Shown here piece after piece: positions 1 through 11,653 of a stretch of 64,000 nucleotides of DNA. Position 1 is the stretch's first letter; every line of letters starts with the position of its first letter. The notes under the pieces are model-generated. The model ran no database searches. It worked only from the letters and a program-made list of their open reading frames with translations, and had not been told where the DNA came from. A program made the translations under genes and the position numbers. The DNA is from Pictodentalium vernedei (taxonomy: Eukaryota; Mollusca; Scaphopoda; Dentaliida; Dentaliidae), in contig CM062290.1 in assembly GCA_031216915.1 (NCBI GenBank), forward strand, positions 379,608,718 to 379,672,717, read 5' to 3'.

Positions 1-52
1 AAGAATGTTTTCTGCAAGTGTCGTCTGGTTTTCATGTTAGGTAAAGGGTTAA
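1..52 (-). mobile_element. MITE-1 end fragment (cut by window edge)
   Basis: This is the left arm of the MITE-1 consensus in reverse orientation, ending in GGTAAAGGGTTAA. The rest lies before base 1. Confidence 0.75.
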
Positions 53-506
53 TAAGTTTGGTTCAGTTATTCGATATACTCATAATGTCGGTATCGATCC
101 GGTTTTGCTTTTCACTAACCAGTAACCGACTTCAGATTCATTACTTAACTCTTTATCTAACACAACTCGCAGATAACACTTGAGTAATTTGTTTCATAAC
201 TAAACTATTTCATTTCGGGCAGTCTGTCACAGCTGCCAAATGCCCAATGGAACAAGTTTGCCACAATTAGATAAGATGTGTTCTAGTTGCAAAGATGGAA
301 AAAAATAATACAATTCGAAAAGTGAGTTATGTTGATACCGATAATGGACGTTATGCGAGTCATGGGTTAAATTGTTATCTGCCTTAAAACGTTCATTGTC
401 TGAGTTCTTGTCAGTCACGTGTTAAGATCGAGGTCGAAAGCTTTTACTTGCATAAAGAGCAAAGGAAATAAACCCAATATTCTCGTTTAAACTAATGGCC
501 ATTATA
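53..506. other. No gene or repeat recognised
   Basis: AT-rich sequence with only short chance frames. I see no family similarity. Confidence 0.5.
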
Positions 507-737
507 TTAACCCTTTGAACACTAGTGGTGCCGTCCATGTCAGTTCAGCGACATCAATTGGAAGAGTTCATAATCATTATTTGGGGGTAGACTAATTAAT
601 ATTTTCAACTAAGGTTGTGTGTTGGAAATGTTGATTGGTCAACTCACACATTAACTTAACAGCCGTCCCTCTTAATGAAATTATGACGTTTCACGTTCGT
701 GGGCCGGAAAAGCCGCATGTCTGTTTCAAAGGGTTAA
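507..737 (+). mobile_element. MITE-3, piggyBac-like TTAA element
   Basis: It starts TTAACCCTTTGAAC and ends TTTCAAAGGGTTAA, so short terminal inverted repeats sit inside a TTAA duplication, the hallmark of piggyBac insertions. The interior has conserved blocks (TTATTTGGGGGTAGAC and ATTATGACGT) shared with copies at 7507, 9487, 30035, 61829 and 63658. There is no coding capacity. Confidence 0.75.
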
Positions 738-977
738 TAGTGTTCGTAACAGGAACGACGGGTTTTTATGTCCGCTACTGTAATACACGATACATGACCA
801 GTTGAAGATTATTTCCCTATAGGGCCTATGAGAAATCGAGTTGTACTTGGACTGAGTACTGCCGGTTGGGATTTGCAATTTTGTAAACATCTTGGCTCTA
901 TTTCATAGCATAAATTCAATTTTTTTAAAGGAGAACGCAACGGGGCCCTCCTCCATAAGCCCACCCATGGATATTCT

Positions 978-981
978 GTCT

Positions 982-1040
<59 letters not shown>

Positions 1041-1085
1041 TTGGGGTTTAATGCCACTTTCGATTGCCAGGGTCACCTCGTGTCG
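978..1085 (-). mobile_element. SINE-B 3' fragment with (TTTA)n tail
   Basis: A (TTTA)n run of about 64 bp is followed by TTGGGGTTTAATGCCAC, the reverse complement of the SINE-B tail. Similarity is lost after about 50 bases, so the copy is 5' truncated. Confidence 0.6.
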
Positions 1086-1124
1086 TAAACTTGGACAAAT
1101 TATACATGATAATATTGCACTTCA

Positions 1125-1690
1125 CACATTGCGAAGTCATGACCGTTGACGACTTTAAACAAACAACCAGACCAAGTAATACAGTTGTGGAACATTTCCA
1201 AAATATTCCTAATATGATATTTTTTTATTTACCGCGTGGCGGTTGAACCAACAATATCTCCGTCTGAAACACATAAACTTCTAAATCTGAAACCAAACAC
1301 GAAGAAGTTTCTACTGTAAAACAAAAGTCACATCTGGTAGTAGAACATTGTCCCGTGTTTCTTGGGTGAACCAAGGCGACATATCAGATTACAGTACAGC
1401 CGCCCATTACGACGTCATGACTGTTGACTTTAAACAAATGACCAGACCTAGTAATACAGTTGTGAAACATTCCCTAAATATTCTTAATACATTTTTTATT
1501 CACCTCGTGGCGGTTGAACCACCAATATCTCCGACTGAAACATACAAAATTATAAATCTGAAACCAAATACGCAGAAATGCTTTCTACTGTAAAACAACA
1601 GTTACATCTAGTAGTAGAACATTGTCTCGTGTCCTTTGAGTGCACCAAGACGCCATGTGTAATATGACAGCATTGCAAATTACAGTACAG
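1125..1690. repeat. Tandem duplication, two diverged units of about 285 bp
   Basis: Units start near 1130 and 1415 and share blocks such as CGTGGCGGTTGAACCA and TTTCTACTGTAAAACAA in the same order. Each ends in TACAGTACAGCC, the terminal motif of MITE-7. Confidence 0.7.
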
Positions 1691-1914
1691 CCACCGTGGA
1701 CTTGTCAATTTCCACGATTGGGCAATATTTCCACTGACGCAATAATATTATATTCCAAACACTAATTATAGGAAAAATCATCAACAATTTAGTTAATGAA
1801 GTACCGGGTTCAACCCGGTGCTTCATTAATTAAAATGTTGCTAATGGTGATTTTTATTACCTGGTAAACGCATGCGTGGACATCTCTGCCAACGCGTGCT
1901 TCCCGACCAGTACA
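1683..1914 (-). mobile_element. MITE-7, TA-flanked element with central hairpin
   Basis: The terminus CAGTAC sits next to TA. A central hairpin has arms AATGAAGTACCGGGTT and AACCCGGTGCTTCATT. It matches 5726-5972 in reverse, including CGCATGCGTGGACA. The right end is eroded. TA target and short inverted ends suggest a Tc1/mariner-type nonautonomous element. Confidence 0.6.
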
Positions 1915-2530
1915 TTGCGACTGCGCTTTACGCCTTGTTGCGCTCAAGAAAGAAATGCCTTATACGGGTCAGCCTGGCTTCCTTTACCTAAAGCCGAGTT
2001 CAAATTCATTGAGCACAGGCTTCATTTTGTTTTCGGATTTTTTAGGGTTTTTTCAATTGTTGTTTTTTTGTTTTTTTTGGAACCATAACTTTTGACCATT
2101 CGTTGGAACAAAATATTAGAGCTTGCCCTAATAAGAGGCTTTGATCTATGACTTGGATAAAACAAATCAAATGTCGGATTTTCTGAAGAGAATGTCATTG
2201 CAGGCATTTTTATAAGAAAAGAGGAGTTACTCGCGCACTTCAGGTTATGCCTGGTTAGTATGATGAAAAGTACGCCAGTTATTCGCTTTGTTTGTTTTCG
2301 TTAATTAAAAGCAAAAAACGGAAACTTGGAATTATTTTCTACAGACGTCATTCGTTGTCTCAACAACAACTACTTGCTACTTAATTGGACCGCCCTCTCA
2401 AGGGAGATAACTTTATCGAAAGTCGATTTAATGACTAGTCAGGGAAGCTGTGCAGCACTAAGATGTTGAATGGCATCACCCGGTAGAATATTGATTACAA
2501 TAATACGGCCAAATCTCTCTTGTATTTGTA
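1915..2530. other. Unassigned sequence
   Basis: Contains a T-rich block near 2030-2075 and no frame of interest. No family was recognised. Confidence 0.45.
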
Positions 2531-2877
2531 ATTTATTTATTGGTGTTTAAGGTCACATACTTATGCACAATGGCTAATCGGGAACGTGACAGTTTTATGG
2601 GTGGAGGAAGCCGGAGTACCCGGAGAGAACCCCCGAGCATCGACGAGCAACTGTCAGCTCCTCAACATTCTAACTCTGCCCAAGCTCCGCTCAAGCAGGG
2701 TTACGTCGGTTGAAGACATGTGCGCCATTGACGTGCAGTACGCATTAGTACAGGGCGTAGTCGTGCCTCCATGTAAGCAACTGGGATAAAGTGCCTTGTC
2801 CAAGGACACAACGCGGGTCGGTCCGGACGGGGGTTGAACACGGTCAACAGTCTACCACTCAGCCGCCACGCTCCCTT
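2531..2877 (-). mobile_element. SINE-A with tRNA-like head
   Basis: Read on the minus strand: a tRNA-like head with an A-box-like GGCTGAGTGGTAGACTG and a B-box-like GTTCAACCCCC, then CGCGTTGTGTCCTTGGACAA, the SINE body, and the tail ACCTTAAACACCAATAAATA. The copy is about 347 bp. Pol III internal promoter boxes plus a short AT tail define the class. Confidence 0.85.
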
Positions 2878-3239
2878 GGCTTTGAAAGAAAATCATGTGA
2901 TAACTGGATACTACAGATCTCTATGGTTTCGGGATTCAATTATTACTGGTCCACCTTACGATTTCCCGATTTGTTTTTCGCTGTTGAACTTGCTGATTTT
3001 TACTGGAGCAAAAATGTATGCATACTGAAGTGAAAAGCTTCATCATCGTGTGTCATTATTCAATTGTCGATACACAAAAATGGTCCTTGCTGTAATAAAG
3101 TGAGAGTATTTTATACTTAAGTGTGTGTGGCCATCAAAAGTTGATTTTTAATAACAAGAGAAGTATTCAGTAATTTAGTCAATGTTCAACAGGCACTTAG
3201 CCTTAAAAGCTGCACATCAATACGTCTTACCATTCAGAC

Positions 3240-3467
3240 TTAACCCTTTACCTAACATGAAAAGAAGACGACACTTGCAAACACAATTCTTGAATAACTT
3301 TTGTTTTCATTTTTTGTCTCAAAAACATAGGTTATGACCCCTAATTTGGAACGATGCAATGAGGGGTCATAACCTATGTTTTTGAGACAAAAAAATAATA
3401 AACATTAATTGGCGATTTTTTAGAATAGCGCTGGTCGGTTTGGTCGTTAAGTTGGGTATAGGGTTAA
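3240..3467 (+). mobile_element. MITE-1, piggyBac-like TTAA element
   Basis: It starts TTAACCCTTTACCTAACATG and ends GGGTATAGGGTTAA. The central arms CATAGGTTATGACCCCT and its complement form a foldback, but the GGAACGAGCTC core is partly deleted here. Confidence 0.85.
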
Positions 3468-3724
3468 AAGGCGTACAACTGAATAAAGGGACAAATAGCG
3501 TCACTCTAAACAAACAGTGTGTTTTCTCGTCTCCAAAAGCAAAAACATCTTTTATTCTTTGCCCTTTGTCCCGGGTGTTGACGTGTTTCATTTGAATCGA
3601 ATACAAGAGAAGAAAAGATTTATATGTGCATTCACAATTACTTTAAATGTTGTAAGGATTTCTCCGACATTCAAATCGAACACATACCATACTTGAAAGG
3701 GATAAACAACGGTAGAGGGTTTCC

Positions 3725-3890
3725 TTAACCTTTTACCCAAACGTGACCAGGGGACACTAATTGTAAACGAAATTCCTTTTCACTCCCAAAACATACGCCA
3801 TGGTTATGAAACAAAAAATAAAAAAAAAATAAGTGGCAACTTTTATGAATAGCACTGGCCGTTCTTTGGTCGCTAGGTTGGGTAAATAAT
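3725..3890 (+). mobile_element. MITE-1, degraded copy
   Basis: Ends resemble MITE-1 (TTAACCTTTTACCC and TTGGGTAAATAA) and the right arm keeps GAATAGCACTGGCCG. Most of the palindrome is gone. Confidence 0.55.
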
Positions 3891-5526
3891 TGTAACCAAT
3901 AGGTTATATCCTGAGCATTAACTCATCTTGGAAAACAATTAGCAAAATATTTTATTCTGGTTGGAAGAAGCAGCGAAAAGCAAGTGAAGTTTCCTAAAAC
4001 AAAGATATTGAACAATACACGGCACGACACTTACAGACACATGGCAAATGTTATTTGATAGTTGACCAACAAACGCATAAAGTATCGGAAGCTTTTCATT
4101 TTTGCCTGGAAATTGGTTTAGATACTTTGAAATTCTTGAGACATGATTTGGACTGCTGCCGAGTGTGTCCAAAAAAACAGTTCAGAACTTAACAAGTTTT
4201 TTTGGGAGGAGGGAGATTTTTTACCTAAAATTACCATCTTTGTTGTTCGTGTGCTTACACATTTGCATGTTTGCACCCAAATCCAGTACAAAGAAGAAAC
4301 CAAGTGCCTATGCTTTTATTTTGGCGGACTTGCAATGATTTTTCGTGAAGAACTTCAGTTTAGGTCACGTCAAATTCCTTTGCCTGGAACGTCAAAAGTT
4401 GTTTAACACATCCAAGCACCTATACAAACAATGGCCCTTATTCCAGTAGTTCGGAAAATGATTCGGATAAGCAGTTGGCCGAACCGTGTTTGTTTGACCA
4501 CCCACACAAGCAAACAGACGAAAACGCGGTGATTTACGTTAATAGAGCATCTTGAAACAGAAACCAAACTGAAAATGTTGACGAGGTGCTGGTCTCGATA
4601 AGCGACGAAACAGCGAAAGTGGAATTGCCTTGATGTTTTAATGAAGAAAATATCCCAGAATTTGTGGGCACGCCGAACACAAACCTGGCGGAAAACGGAA
4701 TAGTTGATAGAAAAGCAAACTGGGGCGGGGAACAGTTTGTATGAAGTTAGAATAAATGAGCAAACACAGGAGAGAGGATGTTAGCATCTCACTGGTGTTT
4801 GTAAACCATTCTCTAACACAAAATAAAGAAGAACTCACCTTGTCGTTAGTATGAAAAGGCAAACGGTGCGATTAAAGCGAGGAACACCTGTCAGCCAATA
4901 GTATGTTGGAGTCTGAATTAAGATAGCAACAAAACAACAAACTCAAACATTTGCCATATGTTAATAAAAAACCTATATTGAGAAAGAAACTGGGGAGAGC
5001 ATCTGTTCGGCGTTAGCGTGGAAGACAAAGCAGAAAGAGTATGACTAGTTAAGAGGTGCAACCGCGAAAGAAAAACTAAAGCGACAGATGCCCGTATGGG
5101 GAAAACCAACAGCAGAATCAATGCAGAAAGCTCGGTTTGACGTGAGTAAAAGGTAGCCAACGTAAACATGCAGATAATATATGACTGGTGTTAGAATGGA
5201 AAACACCACAAACATGCGGAAACAAACAGGGTATGCCTTTAGTCAGATAAAATTTACAAACACTCGAGAAATCAAAGAGCATACGGTAGGTGATTATAAT
5301 GCAATGATTTGATGTAGGTAAGCGGTAGACTACATGAACAAGTACAAAACGTAGACCTAGTAATAGTATACAAACGACTACACATGACAAGCAATGCAAG
5401 GAAACACAATCTACTTGGTGTTAGTATGGAAGTTCATGCACAAGCACATATCCGCTCATTCTAGCTCCCTCAGCCACTCAAACTAGTCCTCTTTAATCGC
5501 TTTTGTGGATTTCGGCCACTCAAAAT
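3891..5526. other. Unassigned sequence with a recurring motif
   Basis: No gene recognised. A motif near GGTGTTAGTATGGAA recurs at about 4847, 5008, 5185 and 5414, which suggests a very decayed tandem repeat with units of about 160-230 bp. Confidence 0.35.
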
Positions 5527-5610
5527 TTGTCTTCTTTAACCGATTTTGTGGGGACTTGATTTTTGTTTTGTTAATAGTGACAAACAAGTCCCCACAAAAT
5601 CGGGAAGACA
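5527..5610. repeat. Imperfect hairpin
   Basis: Arms around ATTTTGTGGGGACTTG (5528-5559) and CAAGTCCCCACAAAAT (5585-5609) are separated by about 25 bp. Confidence 0.7.
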
Positions 5611-5725
5611 AAAAAAAAACAGCCCATTGTTTTCTTTGTGAGAACTTTAGAAAACAACGGAAATCATTGTGGGAACACAAATAGTATTGTTTTGGTTCTC
5701 ATAAAATCTCAAACATCACCGCCTA

Positions 5726-5972
5726 CAGTACGGGCCCCGTGGAATGGGCGTAATCCACGCGTGGGCAGTGCTGTCCACGCATGCGTTTACCAGGTAATAA
5801 AAATCATTACCAGCAAAATTTTAATTAATGAAGCACCGGGATGCACCCGGTGCTTCATCAGTTAAATGTTTGATGATTACTTCTATAATTTGTGTTTGGA
5901 ACCGAATATTATTGCGTCCGTGGAAATATTGCCCACTTGTTCAAAGTGACCAGTTACACGACGACCATACTG
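5726..5972 (+). mobile_element. MITE-7, TA-flanked element (best copy)
   Basis: TA|CAGTACGGGCC begins and ACCATACTG|TA ends the element, so short terminal inverted repeats lie inside a TA duplication. The central hairpin has arms AATGAAGCACCGGG and CCCGGTGCTTCAT. Other copies are at 1683 and 31618. Confidence 0.7.
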
Positions 5973-6405
5973 TACTATCGAACCCATTACCATAGCTCAT
6001 ACACACCAAACAAGAGGAGGGGACATTATTTTGTCTGATGTTCGTATGGAATACCGATCGAATGAAAAAGAAAACACCATCTGATTGAACATGGTTCTGG
6101 AAAAGCCTATACAATTACAAGCGCATGGAATCGGCGTAGTGTTGGAGAGGAAGTGTGGAGTGATTTTCACGCAGACCAAAACCTGAGGCATCTGTTTGGC
6201 GTTTATAATGCCGTAGGCCCTAAAATGAGAAATAATCGATCAACGGGCCAACAAAAAAATTGAAAGAAGTGGAAATCTGACTGGTGTTTTTCGGAAGGCT
6301 GTCGAAGTAACAAGCTAGTTGATAACTGAACAAAACAAAATGGCTCATCCATGTACTAAAAGCAATACTGTTCAAGAAAACTAGATCCCCGAAAAACTAT
6401 CACCG
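5973..6405. other. Unassigned sequence
   Basis: No family or gene recognised. Confidence 0.4.
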
Positions 6406-6650
6406 TTAACCCTTTACCCAACGCAGACGATATCAAAATGTATTATTTGAAAAATAATTTTTTAAAATTTTTAAAAAAAAATCAACAGAACCATATCATG
6501 TGACCCCTCATTGGAACGAGCTCAATGAGCTCGTTCCAATGAAGGGTCACATGATATGGTTTTGTTGAAATATTTTTAAAATTTTAATTTTTTCAACTGC
6601 TCAATTTGCATATTACGCGGGCGGATGCGGGCGATTCGTTAGGTAAAGGG
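6406..6650 (+). mobile_element. MITE-2, piggyBac-like TTAA element
   Basis: Starts TTAACCCTTTACCCAACGC and ends AGGTAAAGGG, with the right TTAA lost. The central palindrome is GGAACGAGCTC with outer arms CATATCATGTGACCCCT and complement. The ends and the inner core resemble MITE-1, while the arms differ. Copies also at 12598, 26401 and 46018. Confidence 0.8.
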
Positions 6651-7506
6651 CACCGCCTACGTAAGCAGGACCGAGGCAATATACTTAATCTTTTTGGTTG
6701 ATATATTTAACAGAAGGAAGTATATATACCTGTCTGTGATTATGAGCGTGGACAGACTTGAATGGGTAGCGATCCGGTCGCAATTATGTATCCACTTTCC
6801 TCTCTCTCTCTCTCTCTTGCATTGCAGAATTACATCAATCAATTGAAAACAAAATGCGACAGCATTGAATATCAAATAGTTACTTTTCTTTTGATGAGTT
6901 TGACACACAATATTTTATTCAATAGATATTAACCATTTGAACCCTAAATAGCAGTTTGCCGGTCCTGGAAAATGCTGCATTAGAATTTCACAAAGTACAA
7001 TGACTACTCAGTGAATGTGTGGGGAAACGAATCATTTTTTTCAGAGTGCAGCGCCTTTAAAAATTTAAATGATTTTCCCCGGGTAATGAATATGTATTTG
7101 CAGAATAATTTCATTGCCCCAGATATTGTCAAAACGTAGAATATATCTGTAAAATGTTTGCGTTAAGAACGTGAAAGTTCTGAAAAATCTTCAGCTGTTA
7201 TTGAATATTTACTATTTGATTTAGTAAGACATGGGATGGCACTTGTGTTAGCAAAGTTCTTGTATGCGACGCGTTTGATAATTTTAATTTTAAAGTAACT
7301 AGTATCTGAAGATTCGGCGTTATCCTTCCCAGTTATTCATACATTTTTCTTATATCTTTTGACCTTCACTTTCTAACCCTCCAAATTATTTATTAGATTA
7401 GCAGTATAACATAGTAGCACACGGTATTCACAGAAAGGGTACAGTATACTAAAACTCCTTATTCAGTATGTGATCTGACCCTTCTTCCGGTTATTAGACA
7501 TATCTA
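6651..7506. other. Unassigned sequence with a short (CT)n
   Basis: A (CT)n microsatellite lies at about 6798-6818. No gene seen. Confidence 0.45.
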
Positions 7507-7740
7507 TTAACGCTTTGAACCCTGGTGGTATATTCCATGTCACTTCAATGGAAGAAATTGGAAGAGTCAATATTTATTATTTGGGGGTAGACCAATTAGA
7601 CCAATTTATATTTTCAATGCACGTTACAAATATTGATTGGTTGACCCTACGTTACCACTTTTCAGACATGCTACGTAATGAAAGTATGACGTACCATGTT
7701 CCTGTCGCGGAAAAGCGGCCTGTCGAGTTCAAAGGGTTAA
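7507..7740 (+). mobile_element. MITE-3 copy
   Basis: Bounded by TTAACGCTTTGAAC and TTCAAAGGGTTAA. It carries the TTATTTGGGGGTAGACCA block. An 87-codon frame through it is incidental. Confidence 0.75.
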
Positions 7741-8171
7741 AACTGGTAATGCACAGCACATCAACCGCTGGAGAATAATCGTAGATTTTGTCTTGGAGGG
7801 CGAAGGGTGATGAACATATGTTATATGTGACATTAGTTGATATTTATTTGAAAAATATTTTATTAAATTTCTGACATTAAATATGCCGCAATCGATTCTT
7901 TATCGGGGCCCATTTCTTGACGCGAACACTGAAGGCAAAAAACGAATCTTAAATTGTAACGTAATCGCAATCCCAGTGGAAAAGGCTGATTGTTTCTCGC
8001 TGTATTTTTCTGTGGGGTGTTTGGACCATATAACAAATAGAATCTTCAACATGCCCTCAGTTTGTATCTAAGTTTACAAAACTCGTCCAATAAATTAGGC
8101 CTGGACTTCGCTAAAGCTTAGTCCTGACCTAACGTATTGAACTCGTTTTGTAACTGTCGATATAAATTAGC
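7741..8171. other. Unassigned sequence
   Basis: No family or gene recognised. Confidence 0.4.
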
Positions 8172-8542
8172 GAGGGTGCGCGGTGGCTCAGTGGTATACT
8201 GTTGGATTTCTGTGCTAGAGGTCCCGAGTTCTATTCCCGTCGGGGACTACCCGCGTTGTGTCCTTGGGCAAGGCACTTTATCCCGGCTGCCTACATGGGG
8301 GCATGATGACACCGTGTACTAAGGCGTACAGCACGTCGATGGTGCACATGTCTTCAGCCGCTGTAACCCTGCTTGAGCGGAGCTTGAACAGAGTTAGGAT
8401 GTTAAGGAGCTGACAGTTGTTCGTCGATGCACGGTGGTTCTCTCCGGGTACTCCGGCTTCCTCCACCCGTAAAACGGTCACGGTCACGATTAGCCATTGT
8501 GCATAAGTATGTGATCTTAAACACCAATAAAAAAATAAATAA
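8172..8542 (+). mobile_element. SINE-A with tRNA-like head, complete
   Basis: The A-box-like GTGGCTCAGTGGTATACTG and B-box-like CGAGTTCTATTCCCG are followed by GTCCTTGGGCAAGGCAC, the body, and the tail TCTTAAACACCAATAAA. It is the clearest full-length tRNA-headed copy. Confidence 0.87.
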
Positions 8543-9486
8543 ACTAGCAACTCGTTGGAGATCCGCTATTTTTCTGTGCAGTCTTATTCCCAAATAATTC
8601 CCCTCCGTTAACGCCATTCTACTATTTTGTATTACATTCTTGTAAAAAACTATATATGTTTTATATTGTTTTCAAAGTGCCTACAATAAGGTAAGCCAAT
8701 GTTATCCTTCCAAACACTGCTTGCAACATTTTAGCAGATCGATAGAACATTTTAAAAACCATTAATCATGTTGCAATGACTTCAATAGACCTCTTGCGAC
8801 GCTGAATGTTCAACCGAAAAAAACTTTTGTAAAATCTACCGATTATTTTAAACAACATTAACTGATTGCAGGCTAGATTATTTTTAGTGGTCTGATTTTA
8901 TTGTTAAAAATTTATTCTATTACAAATTATTGGACTGTGCCCACAGACACCCCAATAATTTATAATTAAAATAAATTTGTAGGAAACAAAATATGATTTG
9001 CATTTGAATGAGTATGAAATGTGAACCGGGAAAATTTTGCCTTTTGCTGTGTTGCCCTCGTTTTTCTCAAAGCCCTGATGGTGGTTTCCAGCACTAAACC
9101 AGTTAATGGACGTGTCAAAAGGACACTAATGCCGCTTCATCCAGGTCTTACTAGTGGCAGTGTAAACTTAGTTCAAATTCTATGGAGTTTATACCATCTA
9201 TAAATATTGTGAATATCAAATCCATCGGATTCAACCACAGAAGTTATTGGGTAAAAACCAGAGAAAAAACAATGTGCGCGGCTAAGAGCCAACACACACG
9301 GATAACTTGCATGAAAACGATTGAAATTTAACTTGTGCATATTCTAGCTTCCTAAATGAAAATGTAAATTTATATTACAGAAAACCCAAAAGTTATTGTA
9401 TAGAAAGTAAGCATTAACAACGGGTTTGCTCAATCCGTGGTCACAGCTACAACATTATAGAGAGTAATGAATATATCCAATTAATG
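8543..9486. other. Unassigned sequence
   Basis: AT-rich. No repeat family or coding similarity seen. Confidence 0.4.
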
Positions 9487-9704
9487 TTACCTTTCTGAAC
9501 ACTAGTGGTGTCTTCCATATCAGTTCAATGGCAGCAACTGAAAGAGTCCATATTCATTATTTGGGGGTAGACCAATTAATATTTTTAGCAGCCTCAAGGC
9601 TGCACGTTGAAAATTTTGATTTGTCTGTTAATAATAATAGTTAAGAAATTATGACGTATCGTGCTCTCGGGCGGAAAAGCGTCCTCTCGGGTTCAACGGG
9701 TTAG
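9487..9704 (+). mobile_element. MITE-3 copy, ends eroded
   Basis: Interior blocks TTATTTGGGGGTAGACCA and GGCTGCACGTTGAAAAT match the family. The terminal TTAA sites are mutated. Confidence 0.65.
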
Positions 9705-10116
9705 GATAAACATGCGAATTGTGAACTTTTGGGCCAGATTCTTGCCAGGCGAGAAAACTAAACTCAGTCGCACACTCTATAAAATTCTATATTACAAAGT
9801 CGCATAACTACTAGATACTAGAAACCTGGTGTGGACCCACACGATCAGAAATATTCTTAATGCTATAGGGATATCACATATTTGGACACTGAAATATATT
9901 CAGAACACCATTTGTTCCAAAGAAACCACTAAACTACATAGGAATGAAGGAGTATTATTACTTTCCAAAGTGTGATTTACTGGGATTTCTCGGTTTGATT
10001 ATAAACGATAACTTCACAAGTGAATTATGCAATCAACAATTGGGTCATGTATCCATGCGGGCAAACGAAGGCGCTTTGCCGTGGGTGTAATGGGGACTTC
10101 ATTGTTTTTTGTTTTT
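9705..10116. other. Unassigned sequence
   Basis: Contains a block at 9950-9985 whose complement recurs at 57840-57871. Otherwise unremarkable. Confidence 0.4.
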
Positions 10117-10364
10117 TTAACCCTTTACCTAACATGAAAAGCAGACGACACTTGCAAAATAAATTCTTGAATAACTATTATTTTCATTTTTTATCTCCAA
10201 AATATAGGTTATGACCCCTTTTTGGAACGAGCTCGACGAGCTCGTTCCAATAAGGGGTAATAACCTATGTTTTAGAGACAAAAAATGAAAAAATAATGAA
10301 AATTAATTAGCGATTTTTGAAAATAGCGCTGACCGGTTTTCCGTTACTTTAGGTAAAGGGTTAA
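10117..10364 (+). mobile_element. MITE-1 copy
   Basis: TTAACCCTTTACCTAACATG to AGGTAAAGGGTTAA, with central core GGAACGAGCTCGACGAGCTC and outer arms around TAGGTTATGACCCC. Confidence 0.9.
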
Positions 10365-10400
10365 ATAATATAATTATCGTTAATAATGAAAGGTAATAAA

Positions 10401-10561
10401 GAGAGTAATCGCTTGACTGGGCTGCTTACGTGAAATAATTCATTCGAGGCGAGGGACTATACTGTAAAACACTCGTGCGTATTCGCGCACTCGTGTTTGT
10501 ACAACGTCGCTCACCTCTCATGAATTATTTCACGTAAGCAGTCCAGTCAAGCGATTACTCT
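10401..10561. repeat. Foldback element with about 40-bp arms
   Basis: AGTAATCGCTTGACTGG with GCTTACGTGAAATAATTCAT forms the left arm; the complement closes the right arm near 10520-10560. The loop holds a second small palindrome (CACTCGTG twice). Probably a MITE, family unknown. Confidence 0.75.
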
Positions 10562-11006
10562 ATATGTACTGACACCTCAAATAAATGCGCTGTCTATGAT
10601 ATGTTAAAGAGATTAGTTCGAAAACGAAGACAACATAAATGAATTTCTAAGGTATAAATATCGTAAAATAACTTTTGAAATTCAGAACTAGAAACCACCA
10701 TTTTCCAATGGAAGCTGGGAGAAGTGGGCTCAGGATAGGATAATCCGAATGACATGCTCGTTTTGCAATGCTGTAATTGGAGACGAGTTTCATGTACATC
10801 TCCAGTACACCTAAGTTAAAGACCCAAGACAAATATATTTGGACCCCTATTTTTTACAGACTGTCAAGATGCGAAAACAGCTGCACAGTAACAGTGAACA
10901 GAAAAAAATGTGATTGAACCTATTAACATATGGTAAAAACAATATAAAAGGAAAAAGAAATCAAAGATGAGAAAATAATTTAATCAAATAAACAGTGATA
11001 ATGTTA
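10562..11006. other. Unassigned sequence
   Basis: No family or gene recognised. Confidence 0.4.
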
Positions 11007-11368
11007 TTTATTTATTTATTTATTTATTGGAGATTAACGACACATTCGACAGCCTGCCTCACCTCATGTAGGGCAGTTTTACGGGTGGAGAAAGCCGGAG
11101 TACCTGGAGATAACCACCAAGCAATGACGAGCAACTGACAGACTCCCCAACGTACTAACTCCACACAAGCAGGGTTAGCATTGGTAGAACACAAATGTAC
11201 CATGGACGTACAGAACGTCTTAGTACACAGCGTCACCGTGCCCCCCACGTGGGGAACCAGGATTAAGTACCTTGCCCAACAACATAACGCAGTCGGCCTT
11301 GCGGGGATCGATCCGTGGATCTTTCGGTTTAAAATCCAATGCCATAACCACTGAGCTACCGACCGCAC
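11007..11368 (-). mobile_element. SINE-B with tRNA-like head
   Basis: Read on the minus strand: GGTAGCTCAGTGGTTATGGC (A box) and CGGATCGATCCCCGC (B box), then the shared SINE body and tail CGTTAATCTCCAATAAATA. This is the best preserved tRNA-like head in the window. It is not a tRNA gene: no acceptor stem closes the fold. Confidence 0.87.
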
Positions 11369-11393
11369 ATCGGTAGTAATGGTATTTGTAATA

Positions 11394-11653
11394 CAGTACG
11401 TGGAGAGTGTATTATCACTAAATCACTCGCAGAGTGGAGATTCCATCCGAGCAATAATTGCAAATTTGTTGCAAGGCACAACCAGCACCAGCAAAGTTTC
11501 AGCCAATGGACCTCCGAGTTAAACCCGGAGGTCCATTGGCTGAAACATTGCTTGTGTTTTTGTCGATATGTACACAATTTGAAAATTATAGCTTGGGTGA
11601 TAACTTCACTCCGCGGATGATTCAGTTACAATCAATCCACTCTCATCGTACTG
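11394..11653 (+). mobile_element. MITE-4, TA-flanked element
   Basis: TA|CAGTACGTGGAGAGTG to CACTCTCATCGTACTG|TA: terminal inverted repeats of about 16 bp inside a TA duplication, mariner-like. The central palindrome is built on CCAATGGACCTCCG and its complement. A second copy lies inside a MITE-3 at 30100. Confidence 0.8.

Noticed and set aside
8278..8617. Genes within SINE copies (frames of 70-118 codons)
   Set aside because: The same frames recur at every SINE copy on either strand and follow the SINE body, for example at 11024, 22192, 40443, 58295 and 62089.
11300..11368. tRNA gene
   Set aside because: Promoter boxes are good, but no acceptor stem closes and it continues into the SINE body and tail. 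The same holds for heads at 2800, 8172, 18482 and 40336.
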